Assembly: GCF_001275135.1 (NCBI RefSeq)
Contig: NZ_LFQU01000015.1
Coordinates: 31,147 to 95,146 of the forward strand
DNA length: 64,000 bases
Direction: 5' to 3'
DNA from: Xylanibacter rarus
GTDB taxonomy: Bacteria > Bacteroidota > Bacteroidia > Bacteroidales > Bacteroidaceae
Below the pieces are notes generated by a model. That model had not been told where the DNA came from. It made no database searches and saw nothing but the letters and a program-made list of their open reading frames with translations. The position numbers and the translations under genes were made by a program. This document shows positions 9,600 to 17,101 of the stretch, piece by piece; positions within the stretch are counted from its first letter, which is position 1; each line of letters opens with the position of its first letter.

Positions 9600-9790
9600 A
9601 AAAGTTTTGATAAAAACTCGTCACTCGTCACATCTCCATGTATCATTCTGATTATCAGCAGTATAAGGTGTGACGAGTTGAAAGTCCCACTCATCACGCG
9701 TGACGAGTGGGATTTTTAACTCGTCACGCTCTATGGCGTTGACATACAGACGGTTATGTCTGTTTGTGACGAGTGATGAGTTTTTAAGAA
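9597..9790. repeat. GTGACGAGT multi-dyad element, copy A
   Basis: Three nested dyads built from one 9-10 bp unit. AACTCGTCAC at 9615-9624 (with overlapping ACTCGTCAC 9623-9631) pairs with GTGACGAGTT at 9670-9679. CCCACTCATCAC at 9686-9697 pairs with GTGACGAGTGGG at 9700-9711. AACTCGTCAC at 9718-9727 pairs with GTGACGAGT at 9766-9774, extended by GATGAGTT. A second copy with the same framework lies at 47575-47796. The element starts at the stop codon of the preceding gene and could act as a 3' RNA structure, but its spread to another locus suggests a mobile or protein-binding repeat. Confidence 0.75.
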
Positions 9791-10320
9791 AAATATTTGT
9801 GCGCGTTTAATAGTCTGTCCTTTCCTGAGTTTGGTTGATTTCAGGCGGTCTTTTTCCTTATAAAAGTTGACTCCGGTTATACTTTATAACTGTTATTGGT
9901 TGACGCTACTTATTATAAACCACAAGCCTTTGTTTATACTTTCAGCCTGAAGACACGCCTTTCGCATTATAAAATGCCGTCTTTTACATCATAAAAGGCC
10001 ACCTTTTGCATTGCGAAAGGTCACATATTGCAGCCTTATTTGCCGTCTTTTACCTGTCGTTATAGTTTATCCTCAATAGCTTTCGTCAGGCATGTTATTT
10101 TAGTTGCCGCAATTATGTTGCCCCCGTCCATGCGTTTTCTGCCGTTGCCTGTTTGATGACGAGCGGCAATCCGGCCGGGCCAAAATGCTCTTGGCTTAAA
10201 CCATGTCATGCCATTTTGTGCCTTATGCCCCATATTCCTAGTTCGGTGTCTTAAAATCCCAGTTCATCGTTTATTTGTTTTATTTATGCTTGTGTATGGC
10301 TAACTTTGTGAAAAAAAGCA
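9791..10320. other. Intergenic region with CTTTTGCA-type motif run and a weak promoter
   Basis: No gene seen. Between about 9955 and 10045 is a run of motifs (CGCCTTTCGCAT, GTCTTTTACATC, CACCTTTTGCATTGCGAAAGG). The last is a palindromic pair, CCTTTTGCA/TTGCGAAAGG. A -7-like TAACTTTG at 10301-10308, with TTTG 23 nt upstream (slightly too far), may start the next gene with a very short leader. Confidence 0.5.
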
Positions 10321-10791
10321 ATGAGAAGAATATTAACCTACACAATCACGCTTATGATGCTGTGCATCACGGCAGGTAAGCTCTCGGCGGCTCCGCGCGA
10401 GCTGCGCATCACTGACGGCAGCAACAGTATAACATTGGCTTTCGACAGCGAGCCCACGGTTACGTTCTCAGAGACGGCACTTGTGGTTACGGCAGGCGAA
10501 AGCACGCTGGAATATCCGCTGACATCTACAGTGACCTTCGATTTTGTCGATGCCTCAGGCGTCAAGTCAGTAACCGCACCCGACGTGCGCTTCTCGTTCA
10601 GCTCTTCGGCAATAAGCGTCGAAGGACTTGCAACCGGCGAGGCCGTGGCCGTCTACACCTATGGCGGACAGATGGTTGCCCGTGCCGTTGCCGACAACGG
10701 CGGCAGCTGCACCATCGATGCCGGCACGCTGCCCAGACAGCCCCTTATAGTAAAGACAAGTAAAACCGCATATAAAATAATATTAAGATGA
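10321..10791 (+). CDS. Small secreted protein with T9SS-like C-terminal tail
   Basis: 156 residues. The signal peptide (MRRILTYTITLMMLCITAGKLSA) precedes a short beta-rich domain of unknown function. The last ~60 residues (ISVEGLATGEAVAVYTYGGQMVA...LPRQPLIVKTSKTAYKIILR) look like the IYDLxGRxV...GIYIVK fold of Bacteroidetes sorting tails. No known catalytic motif was found. Its stop codon overlaps the start of the leucine-rich protein (ATGA at 10788-10791), so the two are translationally coupled and probably function together on the surface. The -7-like element at 10301 is so close that the leader would be only a few nucleotides. Confidence 0.7.
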   Translation: MRRILTYTITLMMLCITAGKLSAAPRELRITDGSNSITLAFDSEPTVTFSETALVVTAGESTLEYPLTSTVTFDFVDASGVKSVTAPDVRFSFSSSAISVEGLATGEAVAVYTYGGQMVARAVADNGGSCTIDAGTLPRQPLIVKTSKTAYKIILR

Positions 10792-12038
10792 ACACCATGA
10801 ACAGAATAATGTCAGCATTCCTGTTGACGGCGGCTGTATGCATGCCTGCCATGTCACAGACAGTTACGGTATTCCAGAAGAACGGCGAAACCGTGAAATA
10901 TAAAGTGAGCGATGTAGAGAAGATTGTCTTCGAGGGAGAGAAGCCCGATGACGAGACCAACCTTCTGAGCGAGAAGTATGTTCCGTGTGAGGCCTTCCGC
11001 AACTGGATAGACCAGAACCTGGGCGACGGCAGCGGATATTATTCGCTCGACCAGGCTGCCGCTTACGACGGCACGATAGACATAACGGGCAAGACCGACA
11101 TAACCGACATAACGGGCATTGAACACTTCACGTCGCTTACGCGCCTTGTCAGCGAGAACGTAACCTTCCCCGACTTTGACGTTGCGGCGCTTAAGAACCT
11201 TACATATCTTAAGATTGTGAACAACTCAAAATGCACCACGCTCGACCTTTCGCAGCTTGTCAAGCTTGAGACAGTCAGTCTGTCGCACGACGCCCTGACA
11301 ACTCTCAAACTGGGCAACAACAGCGTGCTGAAGACTCTTATCTGCGACACCAACATGCTTCAGGATATAGACCTCACGGGATGCACCTCGCTCGAGTCGT
11401 TCGTGGCTTCGTGCAACAACCTCTCAAACCTCGTGCTGCCCGACTCACCGCTTAAGACGCTCGCTATACACACCAACAGCAACATAAGGTCGATAGACGT
11501 AACCAAGGTGAAGCCTACGCTCGAGCTGCTTAACGTCAATGCCTGCGGACTGACAGAGTTCGACCCGACAAACTGTCCTAAGCTCGACTGGCTTGAGTGC
11601 GGACAGAACAATCTGAAGACTCTCGACCTTTCAGGCTGTCCGCTGCTTACAAGCGTGCGCTTCGACAACACTTCCATAACCGAGGTAAATCTCTCTGAGT
11701 GTGTCAAGCTGCAGGGCGTATATTGCGAGTATGCCAAGCTGAGCAGGCTCGACCTTTCGAACAATCCCGACGTTAACGAGGTCAACGCCATGGGCAACGG
11801 CCTGACAGAGATAAATGTGAAGGGCTGCACCAACATGGGCTACATGAACCTGAGCGAGAATAAATTTAAGCAGGTGGACATAAGCGACTGCAAGAACATC
11901 TGGCTGTTCTATTGCAACCGCTGCACGACGAGTCCTGAAATCAAGGTGTGGAAGGAGTTCGACATTGCGAATGCCGCAACCAACGGATTCTACTGCGACA
12001 ACGGCAAGTTTGTCTATGAGTTCAGCTCAGAGCAATAG
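10788..12038 (+). CDS. Secreted leucine-rich-repeat protein
   Basis: 416 residues. The signal peptide is MNTMNRIMSAFLLTAAVCMPAMSQ; Met4 is an alternative start. A short Por-secretion-like segment (about 25-50, TVFQKNGETVKYKVSDVEKIVF) resembles sequence found at the N-terminus of many Bacteroidetes LRR proteins. Irregular 21-residue leucine-rich repeats run from about 100 to 395 (for example LKTLDLSGCPLLTSVRFDN, LSRLDLSNNPDVNEVNAMGN, YMNLSENKFKQVDISDCKN). The pattern is of the Listeria internalin/BspA-like type and implies protein or glycan binding at the cell surface. It shows no recognisable C-terminal sorting tail. The gene overlaps the preceding small secreted gene by 4 bp. Confidence 0.8.
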   Translation: MNTMNRIMSAFLLTAAVCMPAMSQTVTVFQKNGETVKYKVSDVEKIVFEGEKPDDETNLLSEKYVPCEAFRNWIDQNLGDGSGYYSLDQAAAYDGTIDITGKTDITDITGIEHFTSLTRLVSENVTFPDFDVAALKNLTYLKIVNNSKCTTLDLSQLVKLETVSLSHDALTTLKLGNNSVLKTLICDTNMLQDIDLTGCTSLESFVASCNNLSNLVLPDSPLKTLAIHTNSNIRSIDVTKVKPTLELLNVNACGLTEFDPTNCPKLDWLECGQNNLKTLDLSGCPLLTSVRFDNTSITEVNLSECVKLQGVYCEYAKLSRLDLSNNPDVNEVNAMGNGLTEINVKGCTNMGYMNLSENKFKQVDISDCKNIWLFYCNRCTTSPEIKVWKEFDIANAATNGFYCDNGKFVYEFSSEQ

Positions 12039-12154
12039 GCCGACGGCACAGGCGGCCATCAGATACGGCAATCGTGATTAAGTGACAGATATAACAGCAC
12101 TTTAGAAATGTTTGGATTTTGATTAGTAAAGACGAATCATGGGCTTCGTGTCAG

Positions 12155-12189
12155 AAAGGTCCCGGGCGGCAACACTGTCCGGGGCTTTT
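12155..12189 (+). terminator. Intrinsic terminator downstream of the LRR gene
   Basis: AAAGGTCCCGG (12155-12165) pairs with CCGGGGCTTTT (12179-12189), giving 11 pairs with two wobbles, and the T run forms part of the 3' arm. It lies between the convergent LRR gene and lytR-type regulator, just beyond the regulator's stop. Confidence 0.6.
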
Positions 12190-12193
12190 GGCG

Positions 12194-12958
12194 TTATCGG
12201 CCCAGCCACGCCAGAAAGTCGGCGCGGCGGGCGGCACTTACGCACACCTCGCGCTCGTTGCCAATACATTCAATCTTCACCTTCAGCTTGCCCTTGAACC
12301 ATCTCGACACCTTCGTCACAGCCTCTATCGAGGTTATCACGTCTCTCGACACGCGGAAGAAGCGCTGCGGGTCGAGCTGGTCGTCAATCTCGTTGAGGCT
12401 TCTGAACGATGTTATGTGCTCCTTGCCGTTGGTGCATACGGCATATACATACTTGTCTTCGCTCAGGAAGAAGGCCACGGTGCCGATGTCTACCGACTCA
12501 AAGCGGTCGTTGATGGATATGAGCAGGCGGCTTATGTAGTTCTTGCGCTGAAGCGAGGCTTCGAGCCTTGTGAGGGTTTCGGCGGCTAGCCGCTGCACGC
12601 GGCGCTCTATCTTCTCAAACTTTATGAAGGCCCTCTCGAGCGCGCCCGCCTCAAGCGGCTTCAGCAGATAGTCGATGCTGTTGAGCTTGAAGGCGTCGAG
12701 CGTATATTCGTCGAAAGCCGTGATGAATATTACGGGAAACTCCGCCGGTATCTTTCTGAATATGCTCAGCGACAGGCCGTCGTCGAGCTCTATGTCGCAC
12801 AGGGCAAGTCCGATGTCTGGATTAAGCTCAAACAGCCTGCACGCCTCTTCCACGGTTGATGCCGTGAACGCCAGGTGCCATTCGGGCCGCAGCCTCTCGC
12901 ACATGGTCTTTATGCGCCGCAGGCTCAGAGAGTCGTTTTCTATTATAACATAATTCAT
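12194..12958 (-). CDS. LytTR-family response regulator
   Basis: 254 residues. An N-terminal receiver domain (about 1-120) contains the acidic pair near residue 8-9, the phospho-acceptor Asp55 in LALCDIELDDGLSL, and a later Lys in LLKPLEAG. The C-terminal LytTR DNA-binding domain (about 150-254) contains FLSEDKYVYAVCTNGKEHITSFRSLNEIDDQLDPQRFFRVSRDVITS. It is the partner of the LytS-type kinase encoded 34 bp upstream on the same strand, and the pair forms a two-component system. LytR-type regulators commonly control surface polysaccharide or surface-protein genes. The neighbours on both sides encode secreted proteins, so they are plausible targets, but that is inference. Confidence 0.92.
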   Translation of the reverse strand: MNYVIIENDSLSLRRIKTMCERLRPEWHLAFTASTVEEACRLFELNPDIGLALCDIELDDGLSLSIFRKIPAEFPVIFITAFDEYTLDAFKLNSIDYLLKPLEAGALERAFIKFEKIERRVQRLAAETLTRLEASLQRKNYISRLLISINDRFESVDIGTVAFFLSEDKYVYAVCTNGKEHITSFRSLNEIDDQLDPQRFFRVSRDVITSIEAVTKVSRWFKGKLKVKIECIGNEREVCVSAARRADFLAWLGR

Positions 12959-12992
12959 CAGCGTCTGTGTTTTAATTATATTCTTTAATGGG

Positions 12993-14021
12993 CTACAGTG
13001 CCGGTATCGTTACCGAGAACATGTTGCCGCATCTGCTTACGTCTGTCTTCTTGCCGCTGGCGGCATACATGCTGCTCAGATATTTCAGTCCCATCCCCGT
13101 GCTTCTGCCTGTTTCGGTGCTTTTGGGGTGGCAGGGGTTGCTCACGGTTATGGCATCCTCCTTGATGCTTATAGTTATTGTCATAGGCATCGTGGCCGAT
13201 ATCACGTTGTGCTTCAGCACGTTTTCTATGAGCAGCTGTATCGAGAACGGCACTATCATCATGTCGGTGTCTCTGTCGCCCGTAACCTTTACTTCGAGGT
13301 TGTCGCCATAGTGTTGCGACACAATCTTAAGATAGCAGAACACCGTTTCAAGCTCGTCTTTCACCGTTACCTTCATCACGTTCTTGCGGCGGAGCATGCC
13401 GCGGTAGTAGGCCGTGAGGTTCTCTATGAACTCGAGCGACTGCTTCTTCTCGTCGACTTCTATCATAGAGCAGAGCATGTCGAGCGAGTTGAACAGAAAG
13501 TGAGGATTGACATACGACTGCAGCAGCTGCAGCTTGTGGGCGGCATTCTCCTTCAGCAGCAGGCTCTCGCGTATCAGCGCACGCTGCCTCTGCAGGCTCA
13601 CAGCCCAGAACTCTATGCCCATCCATATCATTATTCCGTTGAACACCGTGCCGCCCCAGTTGATTTCAAGTCCGGTGGTGAGCAGGAACAGTATGTTTAC
13701 GATGATCACAATGCATGAGGCCATCAGCAGGTCGAGCGTTATCTTCTTCCACAGAACAGCAATGTTGCGCGTAAGCCATACCGACCACAGGGCGGCTATG
13801 GCTATTATCAGGAACGGAACAAAGTTGAACGGCAGCGAATATATGAACGAACCCCAGTCGCCGTTGAATGTCGGCGAGCCGAAGCGCATCCAGCAGTATG
13901 TGGCCTGAAAGAAAACCGAATAGAAGAATATTATCAGTATCAGGCCCAGGGCGTTATAAATCAGTCTTTTATGCTTTTTGCCCATAGTTATTGCAAAGTT
14001 AATTATTTTCTTCGATTTCAT
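12993..14021 (-). CDS. LytS/YehU-type sensor histidine kinase
   Basis: 342 residues. Four membrane helices lie in the first ~150 residues (NALGLILIIFFYSVFF, FVPFLIIAIAALWSVWL, LLMASCIVIIVNILFLLTTG, VFNGIMIWMGIEFWAV). The His_kinase domain follows, with phospho-acceptor His174 in NPHFLFNSLDML. An HATPase segment follows with N-box LLIENVLKHN (Asn267) and G-box TGMGLKYLSSMY. It has no large extracytoplasmic sensor, so it likely senses a membrane or small-molecule signal. It is upstream of, and co-transcribed with, the LytTR regulator. The second Met (residue 13) is an alternative start. Confidence 0.9.
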   Translation of the reverse strand: MKSKKIINFAITMGKKHKRLIYNALGLILIIFFYSVFFQATYCWMRFGSPTFNGDWGSFIYSLPFNFVPFLIIAIAALWSVWLTRNIAVLWKKITLDLLMASCIVIIVNILFLLTTGLEINWGGTVFNGIMIWMGIEFWAVSLQRQRALIRESLLLKENAAHKLQLLQSYVNPHFLFNSLDMLCSMIEVDEKKQSLEFIENLTAYYRGMLRRKNVMKVTVKDELETVFCYLKIVSQHYGDNLEVKVTGDRDTDMMIVPFSIQLLIENVLKHNVISATMPMTITISIKEDAITVSNPCHPKSTETGRSTGMGLKYLSSMYAASGKKTDVSRCGNMFSVTIPAL

Positions 14022-14121
14022 TGGTGTAAACGTTAAATTTATTTTAACTAAAAACGGTCATTAGTATTGTTTTTCGTTGCTGTCATGCAGGCGCTTATGC
14101 TTTATGCACCAGACATGACAA

Positions 14122-14151
14122 AAGGCTCTGCAATGCTTGTTGCAGAGCCTT
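14122..14151 (-). terminator. Hairpin terminator after the 438-residue secreted protein gene
   Basis: AAGGCTCTGCAA (14122-14133) and TTGCAGAGCCTT (14140-14151) form a perfect 12-bp stem with a 6-nt loop. On the minus strand it is followed by TTGTCA with a short T run. It sits between two minus-strand units and probably ends the gene at 14197. Confidence 0.6.
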
Positions 14152-14196
14152 CGCCGTGTGCAAGGTCAGCCTGCGGTTGTCCTTGCGCATAGGGTG

Positions 14197-15513
14197 TCAG
14201 CGTATCATCAGTTTCTTTCCGTTGCAGATATATACGCCCTTAGGCAGGCGGGCTATGTCTGCAGGCGTGGCGTTGCTAATTATCAGGGTGCCGCTTATTG
14301 TGTAGACATTGCCGCTGATTTCGTCCGTTGTCGTAACCTTGTCAACAGATGTTGTGCCTGCGGTGAATATTCCCACTTCGTCGCCCTCTTCAAGTCCGGT
14401 CAGACTGAAGTAGTTGGAGTATTCCACCGTGCGCGGCCGTCCGTTTACGGTTACGCCCTCAATGCTGCAGTCGTCGTTTACGGCCATTATTGCCATCGAC
14501 GGCTCGTCGGCCGGAACGGTGACAGTGTTGGCTCCTGCTTCAAGCTCCAGCACGTCATAATAGCTTTCGCTCACGCGGTAGACGATTACGTTGTCAGGGT
14601 TGTCGATGTTTACGTTTACTGTTATTTCGGGCTTTCTGACGGCCTGTTCCACTATTATTTTTGTGTCGTGTTTCACCACGAAGCTGTAGCCAGGGCCGAA
14701 CCACGCTGGGGTCTTGCCGTCTATCGTAACTGTTAGTGGCGTGCCGCTTTGTTCGTCCTCCCAGCATGCCGGATTGTAATATAGGCTTACGTTGTCGCCG
14801 CAGCGTACGGTCAGTTCGTTGCTGAAGTCGCCTGCCGACTGGCCGTTCACCTGTATGTCGGTGAAGAAGCGCCCTATGTCTTCAGCTTGTTCAAAGGTCA
14901 GCGTGCAGTCCTTTTCGGGAAACTCTGCTATTATCACAATCTTGCTTCCGTCCTTGGGCATGACGCTGTAGCCGTAGTTATATGTCTGCTCAACGCCGTC
15001 GAGCGTAACGCTGTAAAGGTCTTGTCCGTAGTTCACCGATCCTATTATGAGCGGCAGCTCGCTCTGCGGCATGCTCATCTCATTGACTCCTTCGCTGAGG
15101 CTGATGTTCTTGTAGTTGCAGTCGAGCACGCTTACCTCCGAAGGCTTGTCCACCTCGATGGTGAATGCCACTTCGCCTTCTTTTTCAGATGTGATGGTCA
15201 GGGTCTCTTCCGTCTTCTCGTCGGTTAGTAGTATGGTGGCAGTGTTAGAGCTGATGGCAATGCTCTCTCCGGCAGAGTTCACCACCGACTTTAGCGTGCA
15301 GCCTTTTGCCGCACTGATTTCGATGTTTGTCCACGGGCTGACTTCAAGTTCGTTGTCGCCCTCTTTCAGTCCTTCAAGCGGTTCGCCGAAGATGGCAACG
15401 CTGACACGTTCGGGGTTGTCAACGTTCAGCGTCAGTTTTATTTTACCCTCGTCCTGGCCGTATGCTGTTATGCCTGCAATAAAAGTGACGAGCAATAGTA
15501 GGAGTTTTTTCAT
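14197..15513 (-). CDS. Secreted repeat protein with T9SS-type sorting tail
   Basis: 438 residues. The signal peptide is MKKLLLLLVTFIAGITAYGQ. At least three diverged repeats of roughly 80-100 residues start with V(N/E)(V/I)DNPExVxV and continue through GxNxxxVxxxxP to a CxxxxVxxxGxxx segment. Examples begin LNVDNPERVSVAIFGEPL, IEVDKPSEVSVLDCNYKN and VNIDNPDNVIVYRVSES. These look like tandem Ig-like beta domains. The C-terminal ~45 residues (GNVYTISGTLII...LPKGVYICNGKKLMIR) form a typical sorting tail, so the protein is likely surface-anchored through T9SS. A TAACTTCG -7-like box with TTG 20 nt upstream precedes the gene. Function unknown; adhesion is a guess. Confidence 0.75.
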   Translation of the reverse strand: MKKLLLLLVTFIAGITAYGQDEGKIKLTLNVDNPERVSVAIFGEPLEGLKEGDNELEVSPWTNIEISAAKGCTLKSVVNSAGESIAISSNTATILLTDEKTEETLTITSEKEGEVAFTIEVDKPSEVSVLDCNYKNISLSEGVNEMSMPQSELPLIIGSVNYGQDLYSVTLDGVEQTYNYGYSVMPKDGSKIVIIAEFPEKDCTLTFEQAEDIGRFFTDIQVNGQSAGDFSNELTVRCGDNVSLYYNPACWEDEQSGTPLTVTIDGKTPAWFGPGYSFVVKHDTKIIVEQAVRKPEITVNVNIDNPDNVIVYRVSESYYDVLELEAGANTVTVPADEPSMAIMAVNDDCSIEGVTVNGRPRTVEYSNYFSLTGLEEGDEVGIFTAGTTSVDKVTTTDEISGNVYTISGTLIISNATPADIARLPKGVYICNGKKLMIR

Positions 15514-15749
15514 AATACTAATATTTTGATGATTACGTTACGAAGTTACATAATATAATATGCTGCGGCAATGGATTTGCGGCAAACTGGGCAAAGCGTT
15601 TACCGAACTGGTATTTCCTTGGATTAAAGTTGGTATTCTAATTGGGAGTGATAGTATTATGATGCAGATGTTTTTTATTATGCGGCCATAAGTTTTCGTG
15701 CATTTTTATCTAAATCCGTTTAAATCTTGTCATTTTGACGTTTATTTGT

Positions 15750-15757
15750 TATATTTG
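15750..15757 (+). promoter_or_regulatory. Possible -7 box for the lipocalin gene
   Basis: TATATTTG fits TAnnTTTG. The -33 partner is weak (TTGT 19 nt upstream). It lies 51 bp before the lipocalin ATG at 15809. Confidence 0.4.
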
Positions 15758-15808
15758 CTGTCAAATTAATCGTCAGACTTAGATTAGCTGACCATAAAAC
15801 CTTTGCCT

Positions 15809-16321
15809 ATGAAAAAGATAATGCTATTTTTGCTTTCGCTTATGTGTCTGGGCGGATGTGCCGACGAGCCGGTTACTGTTGACAACACCACCGTTAGACA
15901 GCTCGACCTCAAGCGGTTTATGGGCCGCTGGTATGAGATAGCGCGCTACGACCATAAGTTTGAGCGCGGAATGACAAACGTGACGGCTACATACACCCTG
16001 CTCGACAACGGCAGGATAGAGGTGGTGAACGAAGGCCTGAAGGACGGAAAGCGCAAGACGGCCAACGGCAAGGGCAAGCTGCCTGATGCGTCTGAGCCGG
16101 GCAAGCTGAAGGTGGCTTTCTTTCTGTGGTTCTATGCCGACTATTACGTGCTCGACATTGCGCCCGACTACAGTTATGCGCTCGTGGGCAGCAGTTCAGA
16201 CAAATATCTCTGGATAATGAGCCGCACAAAGGCCCTGCCGCAGTCGGTGCTGACCGGTCTTCTCGACAACTTGCGTCGTCGCGGCTACGACACCACTAAG
16301 CTTATCTGGGTAAGACAGTGA
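15809..16321 (+). CDS. blc: Blc-type outer-membrane lipocalin lipoprotein
   Basis: 170 residues from ATG 15809 (an in-frame TTG two codons earlier is less likely). The lipoprotein signal MKKIMLFLLSLMCLGGC ends at the lipidated Cys, followed by A-D-E. The lipocalin fold has the signature LDLKRFMGRWYEIARYDHKFERG (GxW motif) and a VTATYTLLDNGRIEVVNEG strand pair. The Blc-type middle segment KAKGKLPDASEPGKLKVAFF is here read as GKGKLPDASEPGKLKVAFF, and the YVLDIAPDYSYALVG strand and a C-terminal helix complete the fold. Blc lipocalins bind fatty acids or lysophospholipids and are linked to envelope stress. It is a single-gene unit facing the MarR operon. Confidence 0.9.
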   Translation: MKKIMLFLLSLMCLGGCADEPVTVDNTTVRQLDLKRFMGRWYEIARYDHKFERGMTNVTATYTLLDNGRIEVVNEGLKDGKRKTANGKGKLPDASEPGKLKVAFFLWFYADYYVLDIAPDYSYALVGSSSDKYLWIMSRTKALPQSVLTGLLDNLRRRGYDTTKLIWVRQ

Positions 16322-16368
16322 GCATGGGCTTAATCATAATCACCGCTTTTTGAGCTATAAGCCGTCAG

Positions 16369-16476
16369 AAGCAAAAGAAGAAATATTTTGGATAACGCCG
16401 CAGCAAGATAAAAATCCGTTTTGTAGTTTTGTCCATTGAGGCTTTTGGGCGTGTCCTGCTGTTTCTTCTTTTGCTT
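16369..16476. repeat. 15-bp perfect inverted repeat around a 78-bp AT-rich segment
   Basis: AAGCAAAAGAAGAAA (16369-16383) and TTTCTTCTTTTGCTT (16462-16476) are exact inverted copies. The 78-bp interior has no gene. It lies between the lipocalin stop and the MarR promoter. It could be a relic of a small mobile element or a long hairpin that ends the lipocalin transcript (TTTCTTTTTG follows). Confidence 0.45.
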
Positions 16477-16583
16477 TCTTTTTGTTTATTTTAGTTGCCT
16501 TTCCGTGGCTATTAGTTCCTTTAGTATTTCCTTTTAGGCATGGTTGCACATAATATGCCGTGCTTGAATGAAAGCAATCAAAT

Positions 16584-16601
16584 TAGTCAAATATTTGACT
16601 A
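16584..16601. promoter_or_regulatory. Perfect 18-bp palindrome, probable MarR operator
   Basis: TAGTCAAATATTTGACTA reads the same on both strands and overlaps the -33 TTTG (16594-16597) of the marR-efflux promoter. MarR-family dimers bind 16-20 bp palindromes of this kind next to or inside their own promoter. It lies 51 bp upstream of the marR ATG. Binding here would block RNA polymerase, so autorepression is the expected mode. Confidence 0.65.
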
Positions 16602-16625
16602 TCTCGATAAAAAGATGTACTTTTG
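16594..16625 (+). promoter_or_regulatory. Promoter of the MarR-TolC-EmrAB efflux operon
   Basis: TTTG 16594-16597, 20-nt spacer, TACTTTTG 16618-16625: a full Bacteroidetes-type promoter. The -33 element lies within the 18-bp palindrome. Confidence 0.7.
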
Positions 16626-16651
16626 CAGCCGAAAAGAAAAAGAAGAATTTT

Positions 16652-17101
16652 ATGGAGGATAACAACGGACATTTTTCATCGCGCGACTGCATCATCCAAC
16701 TTATAAGTACGCGTATGGCATCACGTCAGGCCATGCAGCGCCTTTTGCGTGATTCGGGCGCAGGCATCACTTTCGAGATGCTTCAGATAATGAGCTGTCT
16801 GTGGACAGAACAGGGCATATCGCAGCAGACGCTGGCGGTGAGGACGTCGAAGGATAAGGCCTGTCTTACTAATCTTATGCTGAATCTTGAGAAGAAAGGC
16901 TATGTCTGCAGGCGTGAAGACCCTAAGGACAAGCGCAACAAGCTGGTTTATCTTACTGATGAGGGCGAGGCCTTCAGACGGTGGATATCTCCCAAGCTGT
17001 CGGCATATTATACGCGGCTTGACGAGATACTGGGCAAAGATGTTATCAAGCAGACGGAGAAACTATTAAAAGACCTGCAGCATGCAATCGAGACATATTA
17101 G
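16652..17101 (+). CDS. MarR-family transcriptional regulator
   Basis: 149 residues from ATG 16652. The open frame begins 84 nt earlier, inside the promoter, so that longer form is excluded. Winged-helix MarR core: GITFEMLQIMSCLWTEQGISQQTLAVRTSKDKACLTNLMLNLEKKGYVCRREDPKDKRNKLVYLTDEGEAF contains the recognition helix and the wing with the DxRDKR-like DPKDKRNK motif. It probably represses its own operon (tolC-like, emrA-like, emrB-like) through the palindrome at 16584-16601 and is released by a toxic ligand, as for EmrR/MarR. Its 3' end overlaps the TolC-like gene by 20 bp. Confidence 0.9.
   Translation: MEDNNGHFSSRDCIIQLISTRMASRQAMQRLLRDSGAGITFEMLQIMSCLWTEQGISQQTLAVRTSKDKACLTNLMLNLEKKGYVCRREDPKDKRNKLVYLTDEGEAFRRWISPKLSAYYTRLDEILGKDVIKQTEKLLKDLQHAIETY

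Noticed and set aside
9597-9790. CRISPR-like reading of the repeated GTGACGAGT units
   Set aside because: Units alternate in orientation, are only 9-10 bp, and the gaps are unequal. No cas genes are present. It is a multi-dyad element.
12119-12589. 156-codon plus-strand frame after the LRR gene
   Set aside because: It overlaps the LytTR regulator on the opposite strand, where clear receiver and LytTR motifs exist.
16357-16370. Shared word ATAAGCCGTCAGAA at about 16357-16370 and 58553-58566
   Set aside because: A 14-nt match between two intergenic regions with no further similarity on either side. Could be chance.
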